In this document: one piece after another, positions 1 to 7,405 of the stretch
Numbering within the stretch: the first letter of the stretch is position 1
How the letters are laid out: every line of letters begins with the position of its first letter
Notes under the pieces: model-generated
The model's input: the letters and a program-made list of their open reading frames with translations, nothing else
The model's database searches: none
What the model was told of the DNA's origin: nothing
Origin: Aquimarina spongiae
GTDB lineage: Bacteria > Bacteroidota > Bacteroidia > Flavobacteriales > Flavobacteriaceae
DNA: 64,000 nucleotides
NCBI RefSeq assembly: GCF_900141785.1
Contig: NZ_FQYP01000005.1
Location: forward strand, 186,001 to 250,000
Reading direction: 5' to 3'
Translations under genes and position numbers: made by a program

Positions 1-564
1 CAAAAGTATATTGATTTTTTGCCTAAGTTAAGATACCCGATACGAGTAGGAGAACACACGAACACGGCATTTGGGTTGTCTTTTGCCTGGGATTATGCAA
101 ATACTATTAATCACCGAGAACTTAAAGATAGTGTAGAAAAGAAAGCTCGTGAGTTTTATTCAAACGATCAGGAATGTCCGATTACCTGGGAGCCTAGTGG
201 ATATGATTTTTTGTCTCCGTGTTTTGAGGAGATTGATATTATGAGGAGAGTGCTTGGAGTCGAAGAATTTGAACAATGGATTTCAAGCTTTATGCCTCAG
301 TTAAAGGAAATAAACTTCAATATTGAAGTAGGGCAGGTTTCGGATCGAACAGATGGAAAACTAGTTCACTTGGACGGGCTTAACTTCAGCCGAGCATGGG
401 TGTTGTATGGCTTGGCAAAACAGTATAAAGAATATGAGCATTTGTTCTATGTGGCAAACACACACATCAACTATTCGTTGCCTAACTTGGTTGGAGATTC
501 GTATGAAGGAGGGCATTGGTTAGGATCATTTGCGATTTATGCACTCGATATTAATTCGAACTAA
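1..564 (+). CDS. DUF2891 family protein, 3' part (cut by window edge)
   Basis: The frame is open from base 1 to the stop at 562-564, so the true start lies upstream of the window. The visible 187 residues carry the HTNTAFGLSFAWDYA stretch and the SGYDFLSPCFEE segment that I associate with DUF2891, a family of soluble proteins of unknown reaction with an alpha-barrel-like composition rich in Trp, His and acidic residues. The stop codon TAA is followed directly by the ATG of the transporter gene at 565, so the two are almost certainly co-transcribed with pxpABC. No function beyond the family name can be given. A role in the same 5-oxoproline-related pathway is only a guess from context. Confidence 0.7.
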   Translation, partial: QKYIDFLPKLRYPIRVGEHTNTAFGLSFAWDYANTINHRELKDSVEKKAREFYSNDQECPITWEPSGYDFLSPCFEEIDIMRRVLGVEEFEQWISSFMPQLKEINFNIEVGQVSDRTDGKLVHLDGLNFSRAWVLYGLAKQYKEYEHLFYVANTHINYSLPNLVGDSYEGGHWLGSFAIYALDINSN

Positions 565-1788
565 ATGAAGAAATTATTTTCTTTTATAGGACCAGGGACT
601 CTGGTTACGGCTGCTTTTATTGGTCCAGGAACGGTTACCGTCTGTACACTGGCTGGAGTACAATTTGGATTTACCTTATTATGGGCACTTACCCTTTCTG
701 TGATTGCTTGTGTAATACTTCAGGAAATGGCGGCTCGACTAGGAGTGGTAACACAGCAAGGATTGAGCGAAGTGGTAAAAAGTCAATTTGAAGGTGCTCC
801 CATCATTAAATGGGTTTTTATCTCTATTATTATTGCAGCTATTTTTGTTGGAAATGCAGCTTACGAAGCAGGGAACATCAGTGGAGGAGTACTGGGGTTG
901 TCTACCATAATAGAAGAGCCTACGATACAACTAGGAGGCTATGCTTTTAATTACCTCAGTTTGGTAATAGGATTGCTTGCTTTTGTGTTGTTGTTTTTAG
1001 GGAATTATAAAGTGCTCGAACGTAGTCTAATCGTGTTGGTGTTGTTCATGAGTTTGGCATTTATTATTACTGCTATTGCTACCAAACCTAGCCTGTCTGC
1101 TGTTTTTAAAGGGTTTGTTCCTGATTTTTCTTCAGAAAAATTATTGATGATTATTGGTTTGATAGGTACTACCGTAGTACCTTATAATCTGTTTTTGCAT
1201 GCCTCTTTGGTAAAGGAAAAGTGGAAAAGTGCAGATCAGCTTCCAATAGCTAGAAAAGACACCATCACGGCAGTCGTTTTGGGTGGTGTTATGTCTATGG
1301 CTATAGTGATCTCTGGAGCAGCAATACAAAACACAGAAGTACAAAGTGCAGCAGATCTTGCCAGAGGCTTAGAACCAGTTTTTGGATCGGCTGCAAAATA
1401 TATTTTATCTCTTGGGCTTTTTGCGGCTGGAATTACTTCGGCCATTACGGCACCATTAGCAGCTGCTTATGTAGTAAAAGGTTGTTTGGGTTGGAAAGAT
1501 GGAGTGAAAAGTACACGGTTTAGATTGGTATGGATGTTTATCCTGTTTCTGGGAGTATTGTTTTCATCTTTAGGGATCAAATCCATCGAAGTTATTCGTT
1601 TTGCACAAGTAACAAATGGATTGTTGTTACCTGTGATAGCTATCTTCTTATTATGGGTAATGAACAAGAAGAATATACTGGGTAAATATGTAAATACCAC
1701 TACCCAAAATCTGATAGGAATAGTCATTGTTATGGTAACCCTCTTTTTGGGGATACGTAGTATCTGGAAAGTCTTTGAGAATTTGTAA
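565..1788 (+). CDS. NRAMP-family (APC superfamily) membrane transporter lacking canonical metal motifs
   Basis: The 407-residue protein has about 11 hydrophobic segments and the NRAMP architecture. In TM1, where metal-transporting NRAMPs carry DPGN, it reads GPGT (residues 20-23); in TM6, where they carry an MPH motif, it reads VPYN (residues 205-208). The Asp, Asn, Met and His that bind Mn2+/Fe2+ in known structures are therefore absent. The gene abuts DUF2891 with no gap and lies 24 bases before pxpA. The fold call is firm, while metal transport is doubtful. Import of 5-oxoproline or another small organic substrate would fit the operon. A Mg2+-type NRAMP relative is the main alternative. 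Confidence 0.75.
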   Translation: MKKLFSFIGPGTLVTAAFIGPGTVTVCTLAGVQFGFTLLWALTLSVIACVILQEMAARLGVVTQQGLSEVVKSQFEGAPIIKWVFISIIIAAIFVGNAAYEAGNISGGVLGLSTIIEEPTIQLGGYAFNYLSLVIGLLAFVLLFLGNYKVLERSLIVLVLFMSLAFIITAIATKPSLSAVFKGFVPDFSSEKLLMIIGLIGTTVVPYNLFLHASLVKEKWKSADQLPIARKDTITAVVLGGVMSMAIVISGAAIQNTEVQSAADLARGLEPVFGSAAKYILSLGLFAAGITSAITAPLAAAYVVKGCLGWKDGVKSTRFRLVWMFILFLGVLFSSLGIKSIEVIRFAQVTNGLLLPVIAIFLLWVMNKKNILGKYVNTTTQNLIGIVIVMVTLFLGIRSIWKVFENL

Positions 1789-1812
1789 GAAAAATTTTAT
1801 GAATTTGTAAGA

Positions 1813-2544
1813 ATGAAGCAAATTGTTTTTAATGCAGACGTTGGAGAAGGAGTGGGTAATGATCATCAAATCATGCCTTATATTTCATGGTGTAATATTG
1901 CTTGCGGTGCACATGCTGGTGATGAAGGTGAGATTGTAAAAACAATCCAATTAGCATTACAGCATGATGTAAAAATAGGAGCGCACCCCTCATATCCGGA
2001 TCGTAAAAATTTTGGTAGAAAGAGTATGCAAATGGATTTTGAAGATTTGGTAAGATCGATAACCCAACAAATCCAATTAGTGAAAAATTATGTGGAAGAA
2101 TTAGGAGGCGAGCTTCATCATGTCAAACCGCATGGCGCACTTTATAATGATGCTTTTGTGAAAAAGGAGGTGAGTAAAGCTATTTTGCAATCTATAAAAA
2201 ATGTCGACAAAAGTTTAAGGATTGTTACGCTAAAAGATTCTGTTTTGTCATATCTTTGTAAGGATGGTTTTAGGGTTTACTTTGAAGCGTTTGCAGATAG
2301 AAATTATAATGATGATATGACCTTGGTTTTCCGTGCAGAAAAAGATGCAATTTTAGAAAATAAACTTGATGTTTTTGAACACGTAAAACGAATGGTGGTC
2401 GATGGTAAAATAAAAACAAAAACAGGGAAGGAGCAGACTGTTTTTTTTGATACAATTTGTGTGCATGGAGATAATCAAAATGCTGTGGAAATTATTCGGT
2501 ATTTACACTCCAATTTTGTAGCGCTAGGATATGATTTGAAGTAA
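1813..2544 (+). CDS. pxpA: 5-oxoprolinase subunit PxpA (LamB/YcsF family)
   Basis: This is a cytosolic subunit of the ATP-dependent PxpABC enzyme that opens 5-oxo-L-proline (pyroglutamate) to glutamate. At 243 residues it matches the usual family length of about 245-250. Recognisable motifs are NADVGEG at residues 6-12, CNIACGAHAGD around 27-37, KIGAHPSYPDR around 55-65, and HHVKPHGALYND around 102-113, the conserved His/Asp/Lys core of the YcsF fold. It is followed after 5 bases by pxpB. The start at 1813 is the first ATG of the frame and places NADVGEG at its normal distance from the N-terminus. Confidence 0.95.
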   Translation: MKQIVFNADVGEGVGNDHQIMPYISWCNIACGAHAGDEGEIVKTIQLALQHDVKIGAHPSYPDRKNFGRKSMQMDFEDLVRSITQQIQLVKNYVEELGGELHHVKPHGALYNDAFVKKEVSKAILQSIKNVDKSLRIVTLKDSVLSYLCKDGFRVYFEAFADRNYNDDMTLVFRAEKDAILENKLDVFEHVKRMVVDGKIKTKTGKEQTVFFDTICVHGDNQNAVEIIRYLHSNFVALGYDLK

Positions 2545-2549
2545 AGTTT

Positions 2550-3275
2550 ATGGAGTATAATTTGAGATTCAGGCAATACTCAGAGAGAGCAATTTTGATC
2601 GAATGGCCTCAAAAAATTGATCAAAAGATGCTACAAAATATACTTTTTTGTAAAAAATCCATAGAAGAACATAGAAATGAAGTAATTGTTGAGGTAATCT
2701 CATCATATAACTCGTTATTAATTTTTTATCTGTCTACTATAGAAAATGTCTATGATGAGGTTTTGGTGCTAAAATCCCTTTGTAGTATCAGTTTTGAGCC
2801 ATCAGATCAAAAACAACGCTTATGGAAAATACCGGTTTGTTATGATCCTGCCCTTGCTCCGGATTTGTTGTCTTTTTCTGAGCAAAAGAAACTGAGTATT
2901 GATGATGTAATCGATCTCCACACTACCCCGTTGTATCAGGTGTATTTTTTAGGATTTTTGCCTGGATTTTTTTACTTGGGCGGTTTGGATAAAAAATTGT
3001 GTTTGCCTAGAAAAGTAACTCCTTCTAGAAATGTAAAAAAAGGGTCTGTGGCTATTGGTGGAGAACAAACTGGAATCTATCCAAAAGATAGTCCAGGTGG
3101 ATGGCATGTTATTGGTGCTTGCCCTGTTGATTTTTTTGATGTAAATAAGGTCGAGTCATCAAAGATTTTACCTGATGATTTGATTCAGTTTATATCGATA
3201 TCAGTTTTACAATATGCCGATATGAGTGCTAATAAGGTTTCTCCCAGTTTTGAACTAAAACCTACTTTTTTATGA
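2550..3275 (+). CDS. pxpB: 5-oxoprolinase subunit PxpB (KipI family)
   Basis: This 241-residue protein is the KipI-type subunit of 5-oxoprolinase. The C-terminal cyclophilin-like domain carries the family signature: GFLPGFFYLGGL, then LPRKVTPSRNVKKGSVAIGG, then QTGIYPKDSPGGW and IGACP. The N-terminal domain (roughly residues 1-85) is less conserved. The start ATG lies 5 bases after pxpA, and the last four bases (ATGA) overlap the start of pxpC, which suggests translational coupling of the B and C subunits. KipI was first described as a sporulation kinase inhibitor in Bacillus, but in an A-B-C cluster the metabolic role is far more likely. Confidence 0.94.
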   Translation: MEYNLRFRQYSERAILIEWPQKIDQKMLQNILFCKKSIEEHRNEVIVEVISSYNSLLIFYLSTIENVYDEVLVLKSLCSISFEPSDQKQRLWKIPVCYDPALAPDLLSFSEQKKLSIDDVIDLHTTPLYQVYFLGFLPGFFYLGGLDKKLCLPRKVTPSRNVKKGSVAIGGEQTGIYPKDSPGGWHVIGACPVDFFDVNKVESSKILPDDLIQFISISVLQYADMSANKVSPSFELKPTFL

Positions 3276-4129
3276 AAGGGTATGTTACAGTTTTGAAACC
3301 AGGGTTATATACAACAATTCAAGATCGCGGTAGATTTGGTTTTGCTAAATATGGAGTTCCACAAAGCGGGGCGATGGATCAGTTTTCTTTTGAGTTTGCA
3401 AATTTGTTGTTGGGTAATTATAAAAATGATGCTTGTATAGAATGGGTGATTCAACCTCCAACTTTACAATTTAATTCTGATACAAGAATTTGTTTAACCG
3501 GTGCAGAGGTGGATGCGTTCTTAAATAATCAGGAGGTTGAAATGTATCAACAAATTACGGTTAGTAAAAATGACATATTAACCTTAAAAAGTTGTAGGAA
3601 TAATATATATGGGTATGTAGGAATTAGAAATGGTTTTTTAACTGAAGTGGTGATGGAAAGCCGATCCTTTTATGATTCAATTACCTCTAAACAGAAATTG
3701 GTAAAGGGTGATAAATTGGAATACAATTCAAACATAAACTCTGTTGTTTCTTATGCCCATTTGAGTGCTCCAAAGTATGGGAATTCTGGTAGTGCAATAG
3801 AGGTGTTTAAGGGACCAGAATTTGATCAACTTTCCAGTAGAGAAAAAGACCTTTTATTAAAGAGTAGGTTTACCATAAACGGAGCTTCAAATCGTATGGC
3901 GATTCAATTCATGGAATCTATCTCAAATTCACTTCCTCAAATGTTAACATCTCCGGTATTACCGGGGACTGTTCAACTAACTCCTTCTGGTAAATTAATA
4001 GTGTTGATGAGAGATTGTCAAACCACAGGAGGATATCCTAGGGTGTTGCAGCTCACAGAAATCGCTATCAATACACTAGCACAAACTTGGATTAATGAAC
4101 AAATTCAATTTCAACTCGTTGATTTTTAA
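3272..4129 (+). CDS. pxpC: 5-oxoprolinase subunit PxpC (KipA family)
   Basis: This is a 285-residue subunit with a biotin-carboxylase/urea-amidolyase-like C-terminal fold, the partner of PxpB in the ATP-dependent hydrolysis of 5-oxoproline. Family motifs include GLYTTIQDRGRFGFAKYGVP (residues 11-30), SGAMDQFSFEFANLLLGN just after it, ICLTGAEVDA, and near the C-terminus the MRDCQTTGGYPRVLQL segment. It is somewhat shorter than E. coli PxpC (about 310). Its start overlaps the pxpB stop by four bases. It is the last gene of the operon, followed by paired G/C-rich hairpins at 4143-4182. Confidence 0.94.
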   Translation: MKGYVTVLKPGLYTTIQDRGRFGFAKYGVPQSGAMDQFSFEFANLLLGNYKNDACIEWVIQPPTLQFNSDTRICLTGAEVDAFLNNQEVEMYQQITVSKNDILTLKSCRNNIYGYVGIRNGFLTEVVMESRSFYDSITSKQKLVKGDKLEYNSNINSVVSYAHLSAPKYGNSGSAIEVFKGPEFDQLSSREKDLLLKSRFTINGASNRMAIQFMESISNSLPQMLTSPVLPGTVQLTPSGKLIVLMRDCQTTGGYPRVLQLTEIAINTLAQTWINEQIQFQLVDF

Positions 4130-4142
4130 TACAATATATGGC

Positions 4143-4197
4143 AGGGGGTAACACCCCTAAGCAAGTAGGGGGAAAATCCCCTGATCTATCTTTTTTT
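4143..4197 (+). terminator. tandem hairpins and T-run after pxpC
   Basis: AGGGG at 4143-4147 pairs with CCCCT at 4154-4158, and a second copy pairs 4167-4171 with 4178-4182. The middle blocks (4154-4158 and 4167-4171) can also pair with each other, giving a competing fold. A run of seven T follows at 4191-4197. It probably ends the pxp transcript, although the T-run starts several bases after the second stem. Confidence 0.5.
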
Positions 4198-4242
4198 AAG
4201 ATTTTTTTAGTATACCTAATGGGCTTATTATCAGCAATGTAA

Positions 4243-4288
4243 CATTACGGTTTTCCCGCACTTACTTGTGCGTAATGGTAGTGTGTAC
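4243..4288. other. stem-loop in the gap between pxpC and the signalling module
   Basis: CATTAC and GTAATG form outer arms and CGCAC/GTGCG inner arms around TTACTT, with an eight-base bulge on the left side. Its role is unknown. The rest of the 219-base gap (4130-4348) shows no coding capacity. Confidence 0.3.
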
Positions 4289-4348
4289 TTGCTTTGCATC
4301 TTGATTTTTGGATATATTAGCGATTATAACCTAAAATAATCTATTGTT

Positions 4349-4738
4349 ATGGGAAAACCCAAAAAATGTATAAGTGTAGACGAAGCAAAAGAATTGCAAA
4401 AAGTATGGTGTGATACTAGAACTCCAGAAATCGATAAATGTCTTGGATTCGTGGATGCACGGGAATTTTGGTGGAGTGTAGAAGATCTATTGGAATATTT
4501 GAAATATGTTAAGAAAAAGTCAAGAAAAATGGGAATTGACAATCCTGGTATACGAGTATACCTAGGAGCTTATCCAGAAACTAAATGCAAAAAGCATAAA
4601 GGATATTCAACTTTGTTTTTTGCTCCAACTGGTGCTCCGGCAGGAGGCTTAGGAAAAGGAGGGGATACTGCACCGAATAATTATTCCATCGAACCTATGA
4701 ACATTGGAGAACACGGTAATCCGCCACTAGAATACTAA
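4349..4738 (+). CDS. small conserved-looking hypothetical protein, first gene of signalling module
   Basis: This 129-residue soluble protein has no signal peptide or membrane segment, and I do not recognise a named domain. Visible features are a charged helical N-terminal half (VDEAKELQKVW, then a WWSVEDLLEYLKYVKKKS helix), a YLGAYPE strand, a CKKHKG segment, and a Gly-rich loop GAPAGGLGKGGD. Cysteines occur at residues 7, 21, 31 and 76. The stop TAA abuts the ATG of the membrane-protein gene at 4739, so it is translated from the same message as the histidine kinase and response regulator. It may be a signal-input or accessory component; this is inference from context only. Confidence 0.65.
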   Translation: MGKPKKCISVDEAKELQKVWCDTRTPEIDKCLGFVDAREFWWSVEDLLEYLKYVKKKSRKMGIDNPGIRVYLGAYPETKCKKHKGYSTLFFAPTGAPAGGLGKGGDTAPNNYSIEPMNIGEHGNPPLEY

Positions 4739-5434
4739 ATGAAGTTATTAAATATAGCATTTCACATTTTGGAGGTATTTGCCGCTTTGGCAGGTACCTT
4801 CTTTGTTCTGAAGAATAAAGATAGAGTTGTAAAATACTTTGTATATTATCTTTGGTTGACTGTTTTTGTAGAGACTGTAGGGACCATTCCAAGAATAATT
4901 CGTTCTACTGAATATTTGAATTTTCTTAAAGGTACTATATGGATGGAGAATGATTGGCTTTATAATTCATATGTTATAATAACTTTCATAATTTATGCTG
5001 TTTTTTTTAGGGCATATATGAAAAATGAGTTCTTTAAAAAGATTTTAAAGAGTTTAATAGTTTTCTTTTTTTTGACGTCAGTTCTTAATTTATTTTTTTC
5101 CGATGTTTTCTTTAATGGACTTTCTTCTTATTCTATGATCATGGGATCTATACTATTATTGGTTAGTGTAATGTTGTATTTTTATGAGGTTTTACAGAGT
5201 GAATCTATTTTGTCATTTCATAAATCACTACCTTTTTATATTGCTATTGGTGCGCTTGTTTTCTATTTAAGTATGACACCGCTCTTTATTTTTAATAAAT
5301 ATTATAGTTTCAGAAGTAATCCTGAATTTGTAGGAATATATAGGACTATAAGAGAAATAGCGATTATTTTTATGTATACTTGCTTCACAATAGGATTCTT
5401 GTTATGCTCGAAAAAGAACAAATCTTACTCATAA
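4739..5434 (+). CDS. polytopic membrane protein of signalling module
   Basis: The 231-residue protein has about six or seven hydrophobic segments (around residues 5-25, 33-50, 78-95, 105-125, 132-155, 165-185 and 200-222) joined by short charged loops, and ends with a Lys-rich cytoplasmic tail. I recognise no catalytic motif. Its 3' end overlaps the histidine-kinase coding region by 31 bases, and it starts immediately after the preceding stop codon, so coupled expression is very likely. The 7TM-sensor-like topology next to a kinase suggests it senses or transmits a membrane signal to that kinase. This is inference, and no ligand can be named. Confidence 0.65.
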   Translation: MKLLNIAFHILEVFAALAGTFFVLKNKDRVVKYFVYYLWLTVFVETVGTIPRIIRSTEYLNFLKGTIWMENDWLYNSYVIITFIIYAVFFRAYMKNEFFKKILKSLIVFFFLTSVLNLFFSDVFFNGLSSYSMIMGSILLLVSVMLYFYEVLQSESILSFHKSLPFYIAIGALVFYLSMTPLFIFNKYYSFRSNPEFVGIYRTIREIAIIFMYTCFTIGFLLCSKKNKSYS

Positions 5435-6186
5435 TATATTTTACCGTTATTATTCTATTTTTTGTAATATTCGGTATCGTCTTTTTTGTTGCTTTCCAAA
5501 GACGCAAAAACAAACTACTTTTAGAAAAATTAAAAGCCGAACAGCGTTTCGAGGACGAGATCTTTAAATCTCGAATAGAAATCCAGGAACAAGCGCTTAA
5601 AAATGTAAGTTGGGAACTACATGATAATATCGGACAATTGCTTTCCACAGCGGTAATGCAGATCAATATTCTGGGATCTTCGCTCAACGAGAAAACTTCA
5701 GAATCTTTACAGGATGTTCGTAAGCTAGTAGGGGATAGTTTGCAAGAGATCCGAAACCTTTCCAAAACCTTAAATCATGAGGTGATCCAAAATATTGGAT
5801 TGATAAAATCCATCGAAGCCGAATTAAAGCGATTCGAAAAATTAAATTTCCTGGATACCCATTTTGATATCCAGGGAGAAGAGGTACATATCAACCCCAA
5901 AGACGAGATTATTTTATATCGCATCATCCAGGAATTTTTTTCAAACACCATAAAACACGCTGAAGCATCTAATATGTATGTTACCCTAATTTATGCACCT
6001 GAACTACTCAAAATTACGATCAAAGATGATGGAGTGGGCTTTGATATGAATTCGGTAGAAGCCAACTCGGGATTGTTAAATATGAAAAGCCGAGCTGGAT
6101 TGGTTAATGCAACATTTGAGTACGATTCTGCTCCAAATAAAGGAGTTTTGCTTACCTTGGCGTATCCAATTAAGCCAATGGGTTGA
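5404..6186 (+). CDS. NarL-type sensor histidine kinase (HisKA_3/HATPase)
   Basis: One N-terminal membrane segment (about residues 5-28) is followed by a short coiled linker, a dimerisation domain with the HisKA_3 H-box ELHDNIGQ (His73 counted from this start), and a HATPase domain with FFSNTIKHAEA (N-box) and IKDDGVGFDM (G1). There is no large extracellular sensor domain, so input may come from the membrane protein encoded just upstream. An in-frame ATG at 5380 adds eight residues. I prefer 5404 because it places the membrane helix at the usual distance, but both starts overlap the preceding gene. The cognate regulator follows after 17 bases. Confidence 0.85.
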   Translation: MLEKEQILLIIYFTVIILFFVIFGIVFFVAFQRRKNKLLLEKLKAEQRFEDEIFKSRIEIQEQALKNVSWELHDNIGQLLSTAVMQINILGSSLNEKTSESLQDVRKLVGDSLQEIRNLSKTLNHEVIQNIGLIKSIEAELKRFEKLNFLDTHFDIQGEEVHINPKDEIILYRIIQEFFSNTIKHAEASNMYVTLIYAPELLKITIKDDGVGFDMNSVEANSGLLNMKSRAGLVNATFEYDSAPNKGVLLTLAYPIKPMG

Positions 6187-6203
6187 TTTAATGCACAGAT
6201 CAT

Positions 6204-6851
6204 ATGAAAAAGAAGACTATAGTAATTGTTGATGACCATCTGTTATTTGCACAGTCTCTGGAGAGCTTAGTTTCTCAATTAGAAGATTACGAAGTATTAG
6301 CCATACTTAAAAACGGTAAAGAGCTTACTCAGTATTACCTACACAAAAGAAAAACACCAGATCTCATTTTATTAGATGTAAAGATGCCTGTCATGGATGG
6401 GATACAAACCATGCAATGGCTCAAAGAAAACAAACCAGATCAAAAAGTACTGGCCTTAACTATGGAAGATGATGAAGAAACCATTATCAAAATGTTGAGA
6501 GCTGGAGCTAAAGGGTATTTATTAAAAGACATTCACCCAGAGAATTTTGAATTTGCCATGAAAATGGTGATCGAACAGGGGTTTTATTATTCTGGTAAAA
6601 TTGAAAGTGCTTTACGACACTCTGGTAATTATGAGGATAAGAACTTCCATGAAAAGCTTACCGAAAGAGAATGGGAGTTTTTGAAGTTGGCATGTTCCGA
6701 ACTAACCTATAGGGATATCGCCAAGGAAATGAATCTGAGTCCAAAAACTATAGAAAATTACAGAGAAACTGTTTTCAAGAAATTGCAAGTAAAAACAAGA
6801 GTTGGGTTGGTAATCTACTGTATGAAAAATAAACTTTTTAAAGTAGAGTAG
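6204..6851 (+). CDS. NarL/FixJ-family response regulator (receiver + LuxR HTH)
   Basis: The 215-residue protein has an N-terminal receiver with acidic pair Asp10-Asp11, phospho-acceptor Asp58 in LLDVKMP, and the conserved Lys in KGYLLKD. A C-terminal LuxR-type helix-turn-helix begins LTEREWEFLKL and contains YRDIAKEMNLSPKTIENY. It would bind DNA when phosphorylated by the kinase encoded just upstream. It is the final gene of the four-gene module. The downstream ilv promoter element lies only 23 bases after its stop, so read-through into the ilv leader is possible unless something not visible here ends the transcript. Confidence 0.88.
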   Translation: MKKKTIVIVDDHLLFAQSLESLVSQLEDYEVLAILKNGKELTQYYLHKRKTPDLILLDVKMPVMDGIQTMQWLKENKPDQKVLALTMEDDEETIIKMLRAGAKGYLLKDIHPENFEFAMKMVIEQGFYYSGKIESALRHSGNYEDKNFHEKLTEREWEFLKLACSELTYRDIAKEMNLSPKTIENYRETVFKKLQVKTRVGLVIYCMKNKLFKVE

Positions 6852-6873
6852 TAAAAACTGAAATTATTTTCTA

Positions 6874-6881
6874 TATATTTG
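6874..6881 (+). promoter_or_regulatory. -7 promoter element for the ilv leader transcript
   Basis: TATATTTG is an exact match to the Bacteroidota -7 consensus TAnnTTTG. A TTTG-type -33 element at normal spacing is not evident. Initiation 5-8 bases downstream would place the RNA start within a few bases of the first leader ATG (6891), making that leader peptide nearly leaderless. Confidence 0.5.
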
Positions 6882-6890
6882 ATCCTAGAA

Positions 6891-6956
6891 ATGAACATAG
6901 TAACAAAAAATATCATTGTGGTCTCTATTATTGAAGGTATTATTACACTTCGATAA
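6891..6956 (+). CDS. ilv leader peptide 1 (Ile/Val-rich attenuation peptide)
   Basis: A 21-codon ORF with ATG start and TAA stop. Eleven of its 21 residues are branched-chain: seven Ile, three Val and one Leu, with paired ATT ATT codons at positions 13-14 and 17-18. Two Thr codons are also present. The stop codon overlaps the first strand of an antiterminator (6955-6961) that competes with the terminator at 6987-7018. This is the layout of a ribosome-mediated attenuator. When Ile-tRNA or Val-tRNA is short the ribosome stalls and the downstream operon is read; when supplies are full the ribosome reaches the stop and the terminator forms. Function is inferred from the sequence alone. Confidence 0.8.
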   Translation: MNIVTKNIIVVSIIEGIITLR

Positions 6957-6986
6957 GGGATCTAATGTATATAACCATATAAATTT

Positions 6987-7018
6987 AAATCCCTTTTCTC
7001 AAGAAAAGGGATTTTTTT
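6987..7018 (+). terminator. attenuator terminator 1 of the ilv operon
   Basis: An 11-bp perfect stem (6987-6997 with 7004-7014), loop CTCAAG, and a T-rich tail to 7018. The alternative antiterminator pairs AAGGGAT (6955-6961) with ATCCCTT (6989-6995), which lies inside the left terminator arm, so the two folds exclude each other. Confidence 0.85.
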
Positions 7019-7027
7019 GTTTGTAAC

Positions 7028-7093
7028 ATGAAAAGATTAAACAATAGTATTATTAACGTCATTAGTATCGTTGTGGTGATTTACTCACCATAG
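7028..7093 (+). CDS. ilv leader peptide 2 (second Ile/Val-rich attenuation peptide)
   Basis: A second 21-codon ORF with TAG stop starts only 10 bases after the first terminator tail. Five Ile, four Val and one Leu make up 10 of 21 residues, with the run GTT GTG GTG ATT at codons 15-18 and ATT ATT at codons 8-9. Its stop codon lies in the first strand of a second antiterminator (7092-7098). The sequence differs from leader 1 apart from its composition, so it does not look like a recent duplication. It works with the terminator at 7121-7157 as an independent second attenuator before ilvD. Confidence 0.8.
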   Translation: MKRLNNSIINVISIVVVIYSP

Positions 7094-7120
7094 GGGAGCA
7101 CTATTGATATATTTTGATAA

Positions 7121-7157
7121 AAAAAACTCCCTTCTGGTACCGAAGGGAGTTTTTTTA
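7121..7157 (+). terminator. attenuator terminator 2 of the ilv operon
   Basis: A 14-bp stem (7121-7134 with 7142-7155) has a GC-rich core CTCCCTTC/GAAGGGAG, a seven-base loop and a T-run. The competing antiterminator pairs AGGGGAG (7092-7098, over the leader stop codon) with CTCCCTT (7127-7133), six Watson-Crick pairs plus one G-U. From 7158 to the ilvD start at 7406 there is AT-rich sequence with no further terminator. Confidence 0.85.
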
Positions 7158-7405
7158 TGAATAATGAGTAATAAAAATAAAAAATTAACAAATAGTGGTT
7201 GTAAATGAAAAGTATTTAAAGTATTGAAAATCAGAATGTAAAGATGTTAAAACAACAATTGGATGTTGTAAGGATATTGAATAATGTGTAACAATTTTAG
7301 CGTAACGAAATAATTTTATACTAGACACTTTTTATTTGTTGAGAATCTGATAAATAAAAGGTTAAGTTTTTGAATAATTCGCAATAAAATAAGAACTCGG
7401 ATATA

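Noticed and set aside
5380..5403. Upstream ATG of the histidine kinase as the true start
   Set aside because: It adds residues HNRILV before the membrane helix and lies deep in the preceding gene. Possible, but the start at 5404 is more regular.
7244..7291. A third leucine/valine-rich mini-ORF between the second attenuator and ilvD
   Set aside because: Seven of 15 codons are branched-chain, but no terminator or antiterminator follows it before ilvD. In AT-rich sequence such a composition may arise by chance. Worth including in the comparative check only.
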